Source: NORP23 sp050302475
GTDB lineage: Bacteria; Pseudomonadota; Alphaproteobacteria; Rhodobacterales; Rhodobacteraceae
Reading direction: 5' to 3'
Length of the DNA: 64,000 nt
Assembly: GCA_050302475.1 (NCBI GenBank)
Contig: JBNLBF010000012.1
Span: forward strand, 1-64,000
Below are positions 43,765 through 52,298 of the stretch, one piece after another (the stretch's first letter is position 1; the number at the start of each line of letters is the position of its first letter). Below the pieces are notes generated by a model that saw only the letters and a program-made list of their open reading frames with translations, did not search any database and was not told the DNA's origin. The translations under genes and the position numbers were made by a program.

Positions 43765-43790
43765 TCCGGGGCAGGTTTCCCTGCCCCGGA
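43765..43790 (+). other. Stable hairpin between binding protein and permease genes
   Basis: A perfect 11-bp GC-rich stem (43765-43775 with 43780-43790) with loop TTTC, 11 bases after the stop of the binding-protein gene. No long T run follows. Such hairpins commonly protect the binding-protein mRNA end and reduce permease expression; that role is inferred. Confidence 0.75.
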
Positions 43791-43842
43791 GCATTTCAAC
43801 CTAACCTGATTATCCCGTCAGAGAGCTGAACTGAGCCGCCGT

Positions 43843-44907
43843 ATGCTTACCTATACCATCCGCCGTTTGCTTGTTGCGATCCCGACGCTTCTGTTCATTT
43901 CTTTGGTGATATTCCTTCTGCTGGAACTCGCCCCGGGCGACCCGATGAGTCAGGTCCCCCTGACGGTTCCGGACGAAGTTAAACAAAAGATGCGAGAGGC
44001 ACTTGGCCTCGGCCAGCCGCTCCATATCCGCTATTTCAAATGGCTGATGCAGTTCTTCTGGATTGAGCCACAAGTCTATATCGACTGGTTGACCGCGCAT
44101 AGCCGCTGGTTCAGCTGGTTACCGGATACGGATTTCTATACCCCCTGCGGCCCCGGCCAGCCGGAAATCTGTGATCAGCGGATCATTTCGTGGCAAACCC
44201 GCTCGCCGGTGATGGATTTGGTTGTCCAACGGCTGCCCCAGACCCTGACCGTGGTTGGACTGGCGTACATCGTTGGTGTCCTGCTGGCGCTGCCAATCGG
44301 GATCTATTCGGCCTACAAGCAATATTCGATCTTTGATCAGGTCGGGACATTCGTTTCGATGATCGGCTACTCGATCCCGCCGTTTTTCTCTGGCGTTCTG
44401 GTGATCGTGATCTTTTCCGTCGTGTTGGGCTGGTTCCCGTCGATCTATGACACGACGCATCGGGTGACAGACTGGGCGAGCTTCATTGAACAGGTCAAAC
44501 AGATGGTCATGCCGGTGATGGTGCTGGCGCTGCAAACCACGGCGCAGATCAGCCGATTTATGCGGGCCTCCATGCTCGATAACCTGTCTCAGGATTATGT
44601 GCGCACCGCCCGTGCAAAGGGACTGCGCGAAAGCGTCGTCGTCATGGTGCATGTGTTGCGCAATTCGATGATCCCCGTGGTAACGGTGATTGCGCTGGGG
44701 GTTCCGGCGATCTTCGGCGGTGCCATTATTACCGAACAGATTTTCAAGGTGAACGGGATCGGACAGTTGCTGATCACACAGATTCAGGCAAATGACCTGC
44801 CCACGGTGCAAACGCTGACCTTCATCTTCGCCGTGCTGATTGTGTTTTTCAACCTGATCGCCGACCTACTTTATGGCATTCTGGACCCGAGGATCCGCTA
44901 TGACTGA
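43843..44907 (+). CDS. Peptide ABC transporter permease, DppB/OppB type
   Basis: A 354-residue permease. The start MLTYTIRRLLVAIPTLLFISLVIF and the EAA-loop region YVRTARAKGLRESVVVMVHVLRNS (about 246-269) are typical. A periplasmic insertion after helix 1 (about 65-120) contains two cysteines in PCGPGQPEICDQ. It follows the binding-protein gene by 89 bases and overlaps the next gene by eight bases. Confidence 0.92.
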   Translation: MLTYTIRRLLVAIPTLLFISLVIFLLLELAPGDPMSQVPLTVPDEVKQKMREALGLGQPLHIRYFKWLMQFFWIEPQVYIDWLTAHSRWFSWLPDTDFYTPCGPGQPEICDQRIISWQTRSPVMDLVVQRLPQTLTVVGLAYIVGVLLALPIGIYSAYKQYSIFDQVGTFVSMIGYSIPPFFSGVLVIVIFSVVLGWFPSIYDTTHRVTDWASFIEQVKQMVMPVMVLALQTTAQISRFMRASMLDNLSQDYVRTARAKGLRESVVVMVHVLRNSMIPVVTVIALGVPAIFGGAIITEQIFKVNGIGQLLITQIQANDLPTVQTLTFIFAVLIVFFNLIADLLYGILDPRIRYD

Positions 44908-45883
44908 TACGACGATTCAGGAAAAGAAATCCCGCAGCCTGTGGCTGGATGTGTGGGACCAGTTCAAAACGCACAAGGGCGCGATGGCAGGGACCATTGT
45001 CTTCGGGCTGATCCTGTTCATGGTGCTTTTCGGGAACTTCCTGTGGTCCACTGAAGCAACCTACAATGATATTCGGGCCCGCAATACCGAACATATCTTC
45101 GCCTGTTTCGGGCTGGAATGGGGGCAAATCTGGGGATGTTTCACGGATCCGGCCTCTGCCCCGATCAAGGTCAGTTGGGACCATCCGCTGGGCACCAACC
45201 AGACCGGACGCGATATTCTGGCGCAGATGATATTTGGCGGGCGAATATCGCTGGCTGTTGGTGTGACCGCCATGCTGATCTCCTTGGTCGTCGGAACTGC
45301 GGTTGGGGTTCTGGCGGGCTATTTCAAATGGCTGGATGGCTGGCTGATGCGGACCACGGACCTGTTTCTGGCGTTGCCCCTGCTGCCGTTGCTGTTGGTG
45401 ATGGTGACCCTTTTCCGTGAACCGCTGTCGGCCACATTCGGCACCGAGCAGGGGATATTTATCCTGATGGTAACCGCCATCGGGATCACGTCATGGATGC
45501 CAACGGCCCGTATCGTGCGCGGTGATGTGCTGGCGCTGAAAGAACGCGAGTTTGTGCTGGCCGCCCGCTCGATCGGAACCCGGCCCGGACGGATGATCCT
45601 GCGTCATGTTTTGCCTAACGTGATGAGCCCGATCATGGTCTCTGCCACACTCGGTATTGCCAACGCGATTATCACGGAAAGTGCGCTATCTTTCCTCGGC
45701 CTTGGCTTCCCGCCCGATTTCCCGACATGGGGACGGTTACTGAATGACGGGGTGCAATATTTGCAGCAATTCCCGGAGCGCGTGATCTGGCCGGGGCTGG
45801 CGATCAGCCTGACGGTGCTGGCGGTGAACTATATCGGTGACGGGCTGCGCGATGCGATGGACCCACGGATCCGCGGTCGTTAA
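44900..45883 (+). CDS. Peptide ABC transporter permease, DppC/OppC type
   Basis: A 327-residue permease with an N-terminal helix (about 24-44), a periplasmic loop holding two cysteines (FACFGLEWGQIWGCF, about 63-77), the family motif HPLGTNQTGRDILAQM (about 95-110), and the EAA loop REFVLAARSIGTRPGRMILRHVLPN. The frame opens at 44873; I use the ATG at 44900 by position and family alignment. Last gene of the operon, its stop overlaps the MoaD-like gene on the other strand by four bases. Confidence 0.92.
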   Translation: MTDTTIQEKKSRSLWLDVWDQFKTHKGAMAGTIVFGLILFMVLFGNFLWSTEATYNDIRARNTEHIFACFGLEWGQIWGCFTDPASAPIKVSWDHPLGTNQTGRDILAQMIFGGRISLAVGVTAMLISLVVGTAVGVLAGYFKWLDGWLMRTTDLFLALPLLPLLLVMVTLFREPLSATFGTEQGIFILMVTAIGITSWMPTARIVRGDVLALKEREFVLAARSIGTRPGRMILRHVLPNVMSPIMVSATLGIANAIITESALSFLGLGFPPDFPTWGRLLNDGVQYLQQFPERVIWPGLAISLTVLAVNYIGDGLRDAMDPRIRGR

Positions 45884-46125
45884 CCGCCCTTCATCAAAGG
45901 CATAATGACAACCTCGCTGTCGGGTTTAATCTCCGTAAACCACGCGTCTTCATAGACAAGACCATCTATAGCAACAGAAACCCCGCCCTCGATTATATCT
46001 TCGAGGACGGGGTATTCGCGTTTCAATGCATTCAACATCTGGATGGTATTCGCGGCCTCGACCTCAACGGTTTCCGCCCCGCCAATGGCGGAGCGCATGG
46101 AGCCCAGAAGCCGAACCGCAACCAT
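45880..46125 (-). CDS. MoaD/ThiS-like small sulfur-carrier-fold protein
   Basis: An 81-residue beta-grasp protein ending PLMKGG; the C-terminal diglycine is the site that carries sulfur as a thiocarboxylate in MoaD and ThiS. The core LNALKREYPVLEDIIEGGVSVAIDG fits MoaD. Its ATG overlaps the stop of the molybdenum hydroxylase large subunit (TAATG), so it is produced with the enzyme. Role inferred: sulfur supply for the cofactor, or a protein modifier. A true moaE is not in the window. Confidence 0.8.
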   Translation of the reverse strand: MVAVRLLGSMRSAIGGAETVEVEAANTIQMLNALKREYPVLEDIIEGGVSVAIDGLVYEDAWFTEIKPDSEVVIMPLMKGG

Positions 46126-48362
46126 TACTTGCTGATGGCCGCCAGAATTTTGGGCGGCGACATCGGCAGCGAGGTCATACGCACTCCGGTCGCACGGCTA
46201 ACCGCGTTCCCGATGGCAGCAAGCGGTGGCACGATCCCGGTTTCCCCGACACCGCGCACACCGTACGGGTGGCCCGGGTTCGGGATTTCCAGAATGACCG
46301 CATCGATCATAGGCAGATCGGAGGCGACAGGAATACGGTAGTCGAGGAAACCGTCATTCTGAAGCTTGCCGTCTTTGCCGTAGATGTATTCCTCGTTCAG
46401 TGCCCAGCCGATACCCTGCACAGCGCCGCCCTGCATCTGGCCCTCGACATAGTCGGGATGGATCGCCTTGCCTGCGTCTTGGAAGGCGGTGTAGCGCAGC
46501 ACGGTGGTTTTGCCGGTTTCCGGATCAACCTCCACATCAGCAATATGGACGCCGAAGCTGACGCCAGCACCGTCTGCCGTGACCTCGTGATGGCCGGCAA
46601 TCGGGCCGCCGGTCTTCACCGCAACCTTGGCAATTTCCGCCAGTGTCATCGGTGGGAAGTTCCCGGCATTTGGGCCCGAGGGCACAGCGGCCCCGTCAAC
46701 CCAATCGACAGCCTCTTCATCAATGCCCCAGATTTTCGCCGCACGGCCACACATGACCTTGATGGCATTTTCTGCTGATCTGATGGTGGCCAGGCCCACG
46801 GCAAACGTCACACGCGATCCGTTGGTTTCCTGATTAAAGCCGATGGAGTTGGTATCGGCCACGATGGTCCGCACTTTTTCATACGGAATACCCAGCGTTT
46901 CCGCCGCCATCATGCTGATCGAGGCGCGCGAGCCGCCGATATCCGGATTGCCCTCCGTCACCGACGCGGTGCCATCTTCGTTGATCTGGAGCGACACGCT
47001 GGTTGCTCCCCCGAAGTTGAACCAGAACCCGCAGGACAGGCCACGACCCTTGTTCGGGCCTTCGAGAGGCGCATTCCAGTGCGGATGCGCTTTCGCTGCT
47101 TCCAGCGCGGTCAGCAGGCCCATATCGTCAAAAGTTGGCCCGTAAGAGGATTTCGTCCCCTTCTTCGCCGCATTCTTGATGCGCACTTCCATCGGGTCGA
47201 GGTCGAGCTCCTGACACAGCTCGTCCAAAACGCTTTCCACGCCCCAAACACCCAAGGGCGCTCCGGGGGCACGGTACGCGGCTTCTTTCGGGCGGTTGGT
47301 GACCACGTTCCAGCCTTCGGTTTTCACATTCTCCAGATCATAGGAGGCAAAAGCCGCTTGCGATGCCATGTCCACCGTGCCGGACGGATAGGCCCCGCCC
47401 TGCGCCCGCATCCCCAGATATCCAGCCGTGATAGTGCCGTCTTTCTTCATGCCGATTTTTACGTCGATATGGCCCGAGATGGTCGGACCGGTGGCCCGCA
47501 GAACCTCGGACCGGGTCATGACGATTTTGACCGGGCGTCCGGCCTTTTTCGACAGGGCTGCCGCGACCGGTTCCATGAAAATATGCGCCTTGCCGCCAAA
47601 ACCACCGCCGATTTCAGACGGGGTCACGCGGACCTGGCTGATGTTGAAGCCGTTAAAGGCCGCGGTGAAATCACGGATCATGAATGGGCCCTGCGTACAG
47701 ACCCATGTCTCGCCACGCCCGTCGGAATTGTAGTTCGCAACACAGGCATGCGGTTCGATATAGCCCTGATGTACCCCTTCGGATTTGAAAGAGCGTTCGA
47801 TCACCATGTCCGCCGCTGCGAAACCAGCATCCAGATCGCCATGACCGTAATCCTGATAATGCGTCACGTTCGGACCCGCCCCGGCAGGCGCACCGCGATA
47901 GATGCGGCCCTCATGTAGAACCGGCGCGTCGGCTTTCATCGCCTCGTCCACTTCTGTGACATGGGGCAGGACTTCGTATTCCACCTTCACCAGCTTCGCC
48001 GCCTTGTTGGCAAGACGCTGAGACGTTGCCGCAACAGCCGCCACCGCGTGGCCTTCGTAAAGCGCCTTAGCGCCCGCCATGACATTGTCGAGGTTATCGG
48101 CGAAATTCTCGCCCTTCTGCTCGACGAAATCGTCACGGGTAACGACAGATTCGACGCCCTCCAGCTTCAGCGCTTCGCTGGCGTCGATTTTCAGGATTTT
48201 CGCATGGGCATGCGGGCTGCGGACTACTGTCCCCCACAGCATACCCGGAAGGGTCAGGTCGGCACCATATTGCGCCTTGCCGGTAACCTTGTCGATACCA
48301 TCGGGACGGACGACCCGCTGGCCGATGACTTTGAAATCTTGTTTGCTATCATCAAGTGCCAT
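46125..48362 (-). CDS. Molybdenum hydroxylase large subunit (xanthine dehydrogenase family)
   Basis: A 745-residue molybdopterin-binding subunit. Landmarks are IGGGFGGK (251-258), AYRAPG (362-367) and the catalytic Glu707 in GVGETG near the C-terminus. The loop is AYRAPG rather than the AYRCSFR of form I carbon monoxide dehydrogenase, so it is not a classical CO dehydrogenase. It forms a three-subunit enzyme with the next two genes. The substrate (a purine, aldehyde, N-heterocycle or similar) cannot be told from sequence. Confidence 0.92.
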   Translation of the reverse strand: MALDDSKQDFKVIGQRVVRPDGIDKVTGKAQYGADLTLPGMLWGTVVRSPHAHAKILKIDASEALKLEGVESVVTRDDFVEQKGENFADNLDNVMAGAKALYEGHAVAAVAATSQRLANKAAKLVKVEYEVLPHVTEVDEAMKADAPVLHEGRIYRGAPAGAGPNVTHYQDYGHGDLDAGFAAADMVIERSFKSEGVHQGYIEPHACVANYNSDGRGETWVCTQGPFMIRDFTAAFNGFNISQVRVTPSEIGGGFGGKAHIFMEPVAAALSKKAGRPVKIVMTRSEVLRATGPTISGHIDVKIGMKKDGTITAGYLGMRAQGGAYPSGTVDMASQAAFASYDLENVKTEGWNVVTNRPKEAAYRAPGAPLGVWGVESVLDELCQELDLDPMEVRIKNAAKKGTKSSYGPTFDDMGLLTALEAAKAHPHWNAPLEGPNKGRGLSCGFWFNFGGATSVSLQINEDGTASVTEGNPDIGGSRASISMMAAETLGIPYEKVRTIVADTNSIGFNQETNGSRVTFAVGLATIRSAENAIKVMCGRAAKIWGIDEEAVDWVDGAAVPSGPNAGNFPPMTLAEIAKVAVKTGGPIAGHHEVTADGAGVSFGVHIADVEVDPETGKTTVLRYTAFQDAGKAIHPDYVEGQMQGGAVQGIGWALNEEYIYGKDGKLQNDGFLDYRIPVASDLPMIDAVILEIPNPGHPYGVRGVGETGIVPPLAAIGNAVSRATGVRMTSLPMSPPKILAAISK

Positions 48363-48365
48363 GTC

Positions 48366-48842
48366 TCATGCTCCTCGCATTTCAGCAGCGGCATTTTGCA
48401 CCGCGCGAATGATTTTATCGTAACCTGTGCAGCGGCAAAGGTTTCCCGCCAGATGATATCTGATTTCAGTTTCCGTCGGATCGGGATTCTTGTCCAGTAA
48501 CGCTTTCGCGGCGACCAGGAATCCCGGCGTGCAGATGCCACATTGCAGCGCTGCTTCTTCGAGGAAGTGTTTTTGCAACGGATGCAGCTTGTCATGATCC
48601 GCCATGCCTTCGATCGTGTTGACCTCCTGCCCTTCAGCTTCAGCCGCGAGCACGAGGCAGGAACAGACCAGACGGCCATTCAGTGTGACAGAACAGGCGC
48701 CGCAATCGCCGGTGCCGCAGCCCTCTTTCGCGCCGGTCAGGCCGAGATTGTTGCGCAAGACGTCCAGCAGAGAATCCTCGGGGTCGCACAGAAACTCGCG
48801 GGGATCGCCGTTGATGTTGGTGGTGACGTGAAGTTTGCTCAT
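48366..48842 (-). CDS. Molybdenum hydroxylase [2Fe-2S] subunit
   Basis: A 158-residue electron-transfer subunit with two [2Fe-2S] clusters: plant-type Cys42, 47, 50 and 62 (GCGTGDCGACSV) and the second cluster Cys101, 104, 136 and 138 (QCGICTPG, NLCRCTGY). All ligands are present. The start follows GGGAGG and overlaps the FAD-subunit stop (ATGA). No signal peptide, so the enzyme is cytoplasmic. Confidence 0.95.
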   Translation of the reverse strand: MSKLHVTTNINGDPREFLCDPEDSLLDVLRNNLGLTGAKEGCGTGDCGACSVTLNGRLVCSCLVLAAEAEGQEVNTIEGMADHDKLHPLQKHFLEEAALQCGICTPGFLVAAKALLDKNPDPTETEIRYHLAGNLCRCTGYDKIIRAVQNAAAEMRGA

Positions 48843-49699
48843 GATTTTCCTCCCGCACGGGCGAAGGCAATTTTCGCCGCGCGTTTCGCCAGCGTTCCGG
48901 CGGTTTTGGTGCGGAATTCAATGGTTCCGCGTTTATCGTCGATGGGGTTGCAGGCGGCTTCGCAGGCTTTGGCCATTTCGTCGAGCGCCGCGTCTTCCAG
49001 TGTCGTGCCGATAATCGCCTCTGCGGCGGCGGGCACGGTCACGGCTGTCGGCGCAACAGCGCCCAGAACAACCTTGGCCGCAGCAACTTTGCCGTCTTTC
49101 AGCGTCAGGTTCACGGCGGCACTTGCCACCGCGATGTCCATTTCGGTGCGCGGAATAAAACGTAGGTAAGCGTCGGACGCGTTCGCCGGGCGGGCAGGCA
49201 GGTGGAAAGAGGTAATAATCTCCCCTTTCTTCAGCGAGGTTTTGCCGGGACCAATCGCGATTTCCGCGACCGGCACTTCGCGCGGGCCATCCGGTCCGGC
49301 GATTGTACAATAGGCATCACCCGCAATCATGGCCGGAACGCTGTCAGCAGCAGGCGAGGCATTACACAGGTTACCTGTCAGCGTCGCACGCCCCTGCACC
49401 TGGGTGGAGCCAACCAGCTCCATCCCCTCGACCACGCCGGGCCATGCGGCCACCAGCTTTTCATGCTCGCCGAGTTCGGCACCCGAAACCGCAGCACCAA
49501 TGGTGAAGCCGCCGTTTTCTTCGGTGATGTCGCGCATCCCCGGAATATGTTTGATGTCAACGACCAGATCAGGTTCCACCATGCCAGCGCGAAGTTGCAC
49601 CAGAACATCCGTGCCCCCGGCCAGAACCCGGGTGATCCCGTCCCCGGCAGCCAGCAGGCTGACCGCGTCATTTACAGTTTTCGGTTGTTCGAACCGCAT
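48839..49699 (-). CDS. Molybdenum hydroxylase FAD-binding subunit
   Basis: A 286-residue FAD subunit, first gene of the three enzyme genes. FAD-binding signatures VLAGGTDVLVQLRAG (about 24-38) and TLTGNLCNASPAADSVPAMIA (about 106-126) are present. It passes electrons from the Fe-S subunit to an acceptor, most likely NAD or quinone; not resolved. A GGGAGG ribosome binding site precedes the ATG. Confidence 0.93.
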   Translation of the reverse strand: MRFEQPKTVNDAVSLLAAGDGITRVLAGGTDVLVQLRAGMVEPDLVVDIKHIPGMRDITEENGGFTIGAAVSGAELGEHEKLVAAWPGVVEGMELVGSTQVQGRATLTGNLCNASPAADSVPAMIAGDAYCTIAGPDGPREVPVAEIAIGPGKTSLKKGEIITSFHLPARPANASDAYLRFIPRTEMDIAVASAAVNLTLKDGKVAAAKVVLGAVAPTAVTVPAAAEAIIGTTLEDAALDEMAKACEAACNPIDDKRGTIEFRTKTAGTLAKRAAKIAFARAGGKS

Positions 49700-49764
49700 A
49701 ACCGTCCTCCCATGTTAACGGTAATTTTGATCAGAATGACAATTTGGCAGGCGAATGCCAACAC

Positions 49765-50313
49765 CTATTTCCGGTAATTTTTCCAGTCTTCCTCGGTGTC
49801 GAGGTCGGTGATGGCCGCCTGCCCTTCCCCTTGGATCAGGCGGAGCTCGTCAGCATGACGCTGGAGCACCGCTTTAGGACCAATATCGCCGGAGATTTCC
49901 GTCAGTTCGCCGAAAAACCGGCGGTCAAACAGGACCGGATGGCCCGGGATCCCGTCGGATGTGGTCAGGCGGAGTATCGCGTGGTCCGGATGGCCCGCGA
50001 TCAGGCGACCATAGTCGGTGGCGGTGATCTCAGGCATATCGGCAAGGGCAATGATGACTGCGCCTGCGTCCAGTCCCTGCATTCCCGCCCGAAGCGAGTC
50101 GGACATACTGTCGCCACCCGCAACGCATTCGACCGGCAGATCAGCGATCAGGTGGGAACGGTTGGTGACAACGCGGACAGGCGCGCCGCTTTCACTGGCG
50201 ATCCGGGCGGTGCGGTGCAACAAGGGTTCGCCGTCTATTTCGCGGGACAGCTTGTCGTCCCCTTTCATCCGCGCGGACCGTCCGGCCCCAAGCAGCAGGA
50301 TCGTGACACTCAC
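49765..50313 (-). CDS. MobA/MocA-like molybdopterin cytidylyltransferase
   Basis: A 182-residue nucleotidyltransferase with the N-terminal motif LLLGAGRSARMKGDDKL (residues 7-23). Family members (MocA) attach CMP to molybdopterin for xanthine-dehydrogenase-type enzymes. The start is GTG overlapping the XdhC stop (GTGA). Its place between XdhC and the enzyme genes supports cofactor maturation for this enzyme; general MobA function is less likely. Confidence 0.88.
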   Translation of the reverse strand: MSVTILLLGAGRSARMKGDDKLSREIDGEPLLHRTARIASESGAPVRVVTNRSHLIADLPVECVAGGDSMSDSLRAGMQGLDAGAVIIALADMPEITATDYGRLIAGHPDHAILRLTTSDGIPGHPVLFDRRFFGELTEISGDIGPKAVLQRHADELRLIQGEGQAAITDLDTEEDWKNYRK

Positions 50314-51293
50314 CGGCGCGTTTCCGGACGGCGGAGGCGTTCTGTTACCTCGGCCATGATGGAAATGGCGATTTCCGCCGGAGAGATCGACCCGATGTCC
50401 GCCCCGACCGGCGCATGGATTTTGCGCGTGTCTTCGGTCGTCAGACCGTCAGCCAACAGACGCTCGATCCGTTTGCCGTGGGTGCGGCGAGAGCCGAGAC
50501 AGCCGAGATAAAACGCATCCGACGCCAGGGCTGCTTTGATCGCCGGATCGTCGATTTTCGGGTCATGCGTTAGCGTGACAACCGCACAGCGCGGGTCGAG
50601 GGTTTCTGCCGCCAGCGCCTCATCCGGCCAATCATGAAGGATACGCTCACCGGGGAACCGTTCTTTGGTCGCAAAAGCCTCTCGCGGGTCGATCAGCGTG
50701 CAATCATATCCCGCCAGCCGCGACATGGGCAGCAGGGCCTGAGCGATATGAACAGCGCCCACAACATACATCCGCAAGGGCGGGTTGTGGATGCCGATGA
50801 ACCAATCACCTTCAAAGCCGGATTTGTTGGTGCGATACAGCTCCGCCAGCTCGGGTTCGTCTGTGCCGATCTTGCGCGACCAGTCAGAGATATTGACGAT
50901 ATAGGCGGCGGGCAGGCGATTGGCGCGGCGCTCGATAAGCTGTTCCAGCAGCGCGGGTTCTGGACCCTGCCCCACGCCGATGGGTTCGACCAGCACCCGG
51001 ATGGTACCACCGCAGGCAAGACCGACGGCAAAGGCTTCCTCGTTCGTGATTCCGTATTCGAGGATACGGGGTTTGCCATCCTCCAGCGCTTCTATCGCTT
51101 CGACAACCACTGCGCCTTCGACGCAGCCGCCCGAGACGGAACCTACGAATTCACTGTCCGCATTGATCGCCAGCATCGACCCGACCGGGCGCGGCGCGGA
51201 CCCCCAGGTCTCAATGACGGTAGCGATGGCGGCACCTTTCCCCGCCTTGTGCCAGTCAAGCGCGGTTTCCGGGATTTGGTCGATAATATCCAT
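50310..51293 (-). CDS. XdhC-family molybdenum cofactor insertion protein
   Basis: A 327-residue XdhC protein. The N-terminal XdhC/CoxI domain (KGAAIATVIETWGSAPRPVG, about 18-37; SGGCVEGAVVVEA) is followed by a Rossmann domain (VVGAVHIAQALLPMSRLAGYDC, about 175-196; YLGCLGSRRTHGKRIERL). XdhC binds sulfurated cofactor and delivers it to the apoenzyme. It is coupled to the cytidylyltransferase gene and lies 17 bases after the HAD gene. Confidence 0.92.
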   Translation of the reverse strand: MDIIDQIPETALDWHKAGKGAAIATVIETWGSAPRPVGSMLAINADSEFVGSVSGGCVEGAVVVEAIEALEDGKPRILEYGITNEEAFAVGLACGGTIRVLVEPIGVGQGPEPALLEQLIERRANRLPAAYIVNISDWSRKIGTDEPELAELYRTNKSGFEGDWFIGIHNPPLRMYVVGAVHIAQALLPMSRLAGYDCTLIDPREAFATKERFPGERILHDWPDEALAAETLDPRCAVVTLTHDPKIDDPAIKAALASDAFYLGCLGSRRTHGKRIERLLADGLTTEDTRKIHAPVGADIGSISPAEIAISIMAEVTERLRRPETRR

Positions 51294-51310
51294 GGCCGCA
51301 ATTTAGCGCG

Positions 51311-52213
51311 TCAGGTGGTCCGCGCAATGAAATTCGGAATGATGCCGGAGGTTTCGATGAAGCCGTCAACATCGCGACCTTTGAACAGGCCATGATCTGT
51401 GATCAGCACCGTTTGCAGACCGGCGGCCCGCCCCCCAAGCACATCCGTGTGCAGCGTGTCGCCGACCATGGCGATGCGATTTTTGGAGATCGCAGGATCG
51501 AGTTTGGCCAGCGCGATATCAAATACATTGCCGAAGGGTTTGCCGTAAAAGGCAGGAGCAATTCCGGTCTCGCGGGCAATTTCATGCGCATACCAGCCGG
51601 GTTCGAGGGAGAATTTCGCCTCTTGCGGGGCGATGATGTCCGGGTTGCCGACGATCACGGGCCGCGGGCGTTTCTCCAGCGCACGCAGCAGTCGGGCCTG
51701 ACGGTCTTCGTTCCATTCAAGAATGGTCAACAGCGCAAACCCGTCGGCCCAGTCGTAGATTTCGTCATCATCCTGAAGCTGGCGGCAGGTGTGAGGGAAA
51801 CTGTCGAGTTCTGAAAACCCGGCAGCCATTACGCCCCAGTTTTCCTCGGGCCTTGCGGCCAGCCCGGCAACCATTGCGTCACGACTGGACACCACATTTT
51901 CACGGGTAAAATCATACCCTAGCTTGCGATATTTCTCGACCGACATCCGCGTCGGCGCGCCCGCACCGTTGGTCAGGACCACAACATGTTTGCCCGCGGC
52001 CTGTAACGCCGCAACCGTTTCCGGCGCACCGGGCACGGGGTTGCCGCCAACGTTAAGAACGCCAAAGGCGTCCAACAGAAAGGCGTCGAACCGGTCAGCA
52101 ATATCCAGAAGGCTGTCGATGCGCTCCGGTGTGACGGAAAAATCTGCCGTCGGCAGCGTATCCCGCACCCGTTCGTACTGTTCAAACGCCCATTCTGTGT
52201 TGATGTCCATCAT
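51311..52213 (-). CDS. HAD-family class IIA phosphatase
   Basis: A 300-residue HAD hydrolase. Motif I is FLLDAFGVLN, in which the usual first Asp and the +2 residue are D-A-F, motif II VVLTNGAG, and GKPFGNVFDIAL and MVGDTLHTDVLGGRAAG give motifs III and IV. The frame opens at 52249, but ATG at 52213 or 52210 is likelier; GGAAAG precedes it, inside a small CCCCTC/GAGGGG stem (52214-52232). Substrate unknown. It bridges the sugar and molybdenum-enzyme modules. Confidence 0.85.
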   Translation of the reverse strand: MMDINTEWAFEQYERVRDTLPTADFSVTPERIDSLLDIADRFDAFLLDAFGVLNVGGNPVPGAPETVAALQAAGKHVVVLTNGAGAPTRMSVEKYRKLGYDFTRENVVSSRDAMVAGLAARPEENWGVMAAGFSELDSFPHTCRQLQDDDEIYDWADGFALLTILEWNEDRQARLLRALEKRPRPVIVGNPDIIAPQEAKFSLEPGWYAHEIARETGIAPAFYGKPFGNVFDIALAKLDPAISKNRIAMVGDTLHTDVLGGRAAGLQTVLITDHGLFKGRDVDGFIETSGIIPNFIARTT

Positions 52214-52298
52214 CCCCTCACTTTCCGAGGGGTTCTTACGACACGACACGACCTATTTCCATAGGCCGGGTCGCATTTTTGTCAGGATTTTCCGTTTC

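Noticed and set aside
46125..48362. Form I carbon monoxide dehydrogenase large subunit (CoxL)
   Set aside because: The active-site loop reads AYRAPG and not AYRCSFR, so only the general xanthine dehydrogenase family call is supported.
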